From G039954875 sp047528275 (lineage in GTDB: Bacteria; Bacteroidota; Bacteroidia; Flavobacteriales; Blattabacteriaceae), in the NCBI GenBank assembly GCA_047528275.1, contig CP180023.1, positions 1,426,001 through 1,490,000 on the forward strand: a stretch of 64,000 nucleotides of DNA, written 5' to 3'. Position numbers and translations under genes: made by a program. A model generated the notes under the pieces. That model did not search any database, was not told the DNA's origin, and worked only from the letters and a program-made list of their open reading frames with translations. How positions within the stretch are numbered: the stretch's first letter is position 1; every line of letters begins with the position of its first letter. Positions 63,025-64,000 of this stretch are shown one piece after another.

Positions 63025-63764
63025 TCGTCAGCACAGCATTCCTCTTGGGACTTGCCGGAAGTTTGCATTGCTTTGGCATGTGTGGTCCGATCGCTTTTGC
63101 AATCATAATAGACCGAGATCACCGGCTGAAGATGATTCTTCAAAATCTGACTTATCAATCTGGTCGGATTATCGCCTATACGGCCTTAGGAATGTTTTTC
63201 GGACTAATCGGTTATGGATTTTTTCTAGCTGGTTTTCAAAAGATACTTTCATTCTTGCTAGGTATCAGTATGATGGCTTCGGTTTTCCTCTCAAGAAAAT
63301 TCTTAAGCAAGCTCAGACCATTCAAACCTTACACCCTGGTGTTAGCTCAATTACGATTTGCGCTTAGCAAGTTTATCAGGAAAAAGACTTTTCCTGCTCT
63401 ATTCATCACTGGTATCCTAAATGGTTTGCTTCCCTGCGGGCTGGTCTATACAGCCATCACTACAGCAATGTCTACAGGCGAAGCCCCCTCAGGCGGGCTC
63501 TTTATGCTGTACTTTGGTCTGGGTACCGTACCTTTGATGTTTGTTACGGTGATGATGGGAAATTTTATTAGCCTTCATCTTAGGAATAAAATATTGAGGA
63601 TCATACCATTTATGATATTTTTCGTCGGCATCCTACTCGTGCTGCGTAGCCTGGGTTTGGGCATCCCCTACGTATCTCCTAGAGACGGAGTATTACATTC
63701 AAAAGAACAACATCAAGAGGAATCTCACAAAAAAAAAACTATCTCATCTGATCATTGCCATTGA
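63012..63764 (+). CDS. sulfite exporter TauE/SafE-like membrane protein (CcoH-linked, possible copper transport)
   Basis: Intact 250-residue protein with about six membrane helices. Conserved blocks: FLLGLAGSLHCFGMCGPIAF (residues about 10-29) with the CxxxC pair LHCFGMCG, QSGRIIAYTALGMFFGLIGY, and ITGILNGLLPCGLVYTAITT, GTVPLMFVTVMMGNF. The tail is His-rich (KEQHQEESHKKK then DHCH), which suggests metal binding. Relatives in cbb3 operons are thought to act in copper handling for the oxidase, although the family name is sulfite exporter; this is inference from context. The start ATG 63012 overlaps ccoH by 13 bases. An A10 stretch near 63728-63738 encodes KKK and stays in frame. Confidence 0.88.
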   Translation: METLIVSTAFLLGLAGSLHCFGMCGPIAFAIIIDRDHRLKMILQNLTYQSGRIIAYTALGMFFGLIGYGFFLAGFQKILSFLLGISMMASVFLSRKFLSKLRPFKPYTLVLAQLRFALSKFIRKKTFPALFITGILNGLLPCGLVYTAITTAMSTGEAPSGGLFMLYFGLGTVPLMFVTVMMGNFISLHLRNKILRIIPFMIFFVGILLVLRSLGLGIPYVSPRDGVLHSKEQHQEESHKKKTISSDHCH

Positions 63765-63779
63765 AAAGATCAAATATTC

Positions 63780-64000
63780 ATGAATAAAGAAGACCGCTTC
63801 CGTGAAGAAGCCTTGGATTATCACCGTCAATTCCCTGCTGGTAAGATTCAGATATCTCCCACGAAAAAATACAGTACGCAACGTGATCTATCTCTGGCCT
63901 ACTCACCAGGGGTAGCTGTTCCTTGTCAAGAGATCGCCCGATTCCCTCAAGAGGTCTACAACTACACGGCCAAAGGCAATCTCGTAGCAGTCATCTCCAA
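63780..64000 (+). CDS. maeB: NADP-dependent malic enzyme MaeB, 5' part (runs off the right edge)
   Basis: Partial gene, 73 complete codons. It reads MNKEDRFREEALDYHRQFPA, GKIQISPTKKYSTQRDLSLA, YSPGVAVPCQEIA and YNYTAKGNLVAVIS, the canonical start of Bacteroidota malic enzymes (EALxYHxxxxPGKI, DLSLAYSPGVAxPC, YTxKGNLVAVI(S/T)). MaeB decarboxylates malate to pyruvate with NADPH formation; large forms carry a C-terminal phosphotransacetylase-like domain, which would lie beyond the window. It starts 15 bases after the SafE-like gene, on the same strand, possibly co-transcribed. The visible part is intact. The Tyr and Asp/Lys catalytic residues lie mostly outside. Confidence 0.92.
   Translation, partial: MNKEDRFREEALDYHRQFPAGKIQISPTKKYSTQRDLSLAYSPGVAVPCQEIARFPQEVYNYTAKGNLVAVIS

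Noticed and set aside
1..64000. tRNA, rRNA, tmRNA, riboswitch or CRISPR array
   Set aside because: I looked for T-arm GTTCRAATC blocks with matching stems, for rRNA landmarks and for evenly spaced direct repeats and found none that hold up.

Overview
The window is from a member of the Bacteroidota with an eroding genome, most likely a host-restricted lineage. Four things point to this phylum. The Bacteroidota -7 promoter box TAnnTTTG precedes many intact genes. The families are typical of the phylum: SprA, DUF6341/DUF6427, DUF4294, DUF5689, a fused CcoNO, single-subunit SdhC, and FtsZ ending in NSFLHDNVD. The ruvA-sprA order is a familiar one. No SD-dependent initiation pattern is evident. 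I cannot place it below phylum from sequence alone. All homology calls are from recognition of motifs, not from searches.

Layout. 1-4880: wreck of sprA (type IX secretion/gliding translocon, running off the left edge) and of ruvA. 4970-6280: intact der. 6300-8380: a decayed secreted-protein gene with a fibrinogen-like motif, still followed by its terminator, then AT-rich DNA. 8380-9486: divergent DUF6341 and DUF6427 genes. 9483-11833: dead beta-ketoacyl synthase and dead bioB. 11849-13821: outer-membrane beta-barrel gene, dead recO, dedA. 13936-19986: sdhCAB, trmD, a dead sterol-desaturase gene, trmB. 20000-25257: a dead nutrient-acquisition cluster (DUF5689 protein, TonB-dependent receptor, extracellular endonuclease/phosphatase). 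25301-41421: rlpA and a nearly complete division and cell-wall cluster in the order mraZ, rsmH, ftsL, ftsI, murE, mraY, murD, ftsW, murG, murC, ftsQ, ftsA, ftsZ. Only rsmH in it is broken, and the cluster has a readable MraZ operator. 41736-48530: tgt (one frameshift), lptG-like permease, cupin_8/JmjC protein, degQ, dapF, mltG. 48639-53553: dead comM, DUF4294 gene, M42 aminopeptidase, dead M23 peptidase, rplU-rpmA. 53554-56886: more than 3 kb of decayed DNA with an integrase remnant. 56887-63764: cbb3 oxidase cluster (ccoS, ccoNO, ccoQ with a frameshift, ccoP, two broken small genes, ccoG, ccoH, SafE-like gene). 63780-64000: start of maeB.

Together the intact genes describe a cell that respires microaerobically (succinate dehydrogenase plus high-affinity cbb3 oxidase), still builds and remodels meso-DAP peptidoglycan, and divides with FtsZ. 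The lost genes serve type IX secretion and gliding, surface nutrient scavenging, biotin synthesis, DNA uptake (comM), recombinational repair (ruvA, recO) and some RNA modification (rsmH, possibly tgt). At least fifteen genes are broken, from single homopolymer frameshifts to near-unreadable wrecks, so erosion looks ongoing rather than complete. I did not find a clearly new system. The most informative signals are the homopolymer frameshifts in otherwise constrained operon genes, the triple MraZ operator, and the very short mRNA leaders implied by the promoter boxes. No tRNA, rRNA or CRISPR array was seen.
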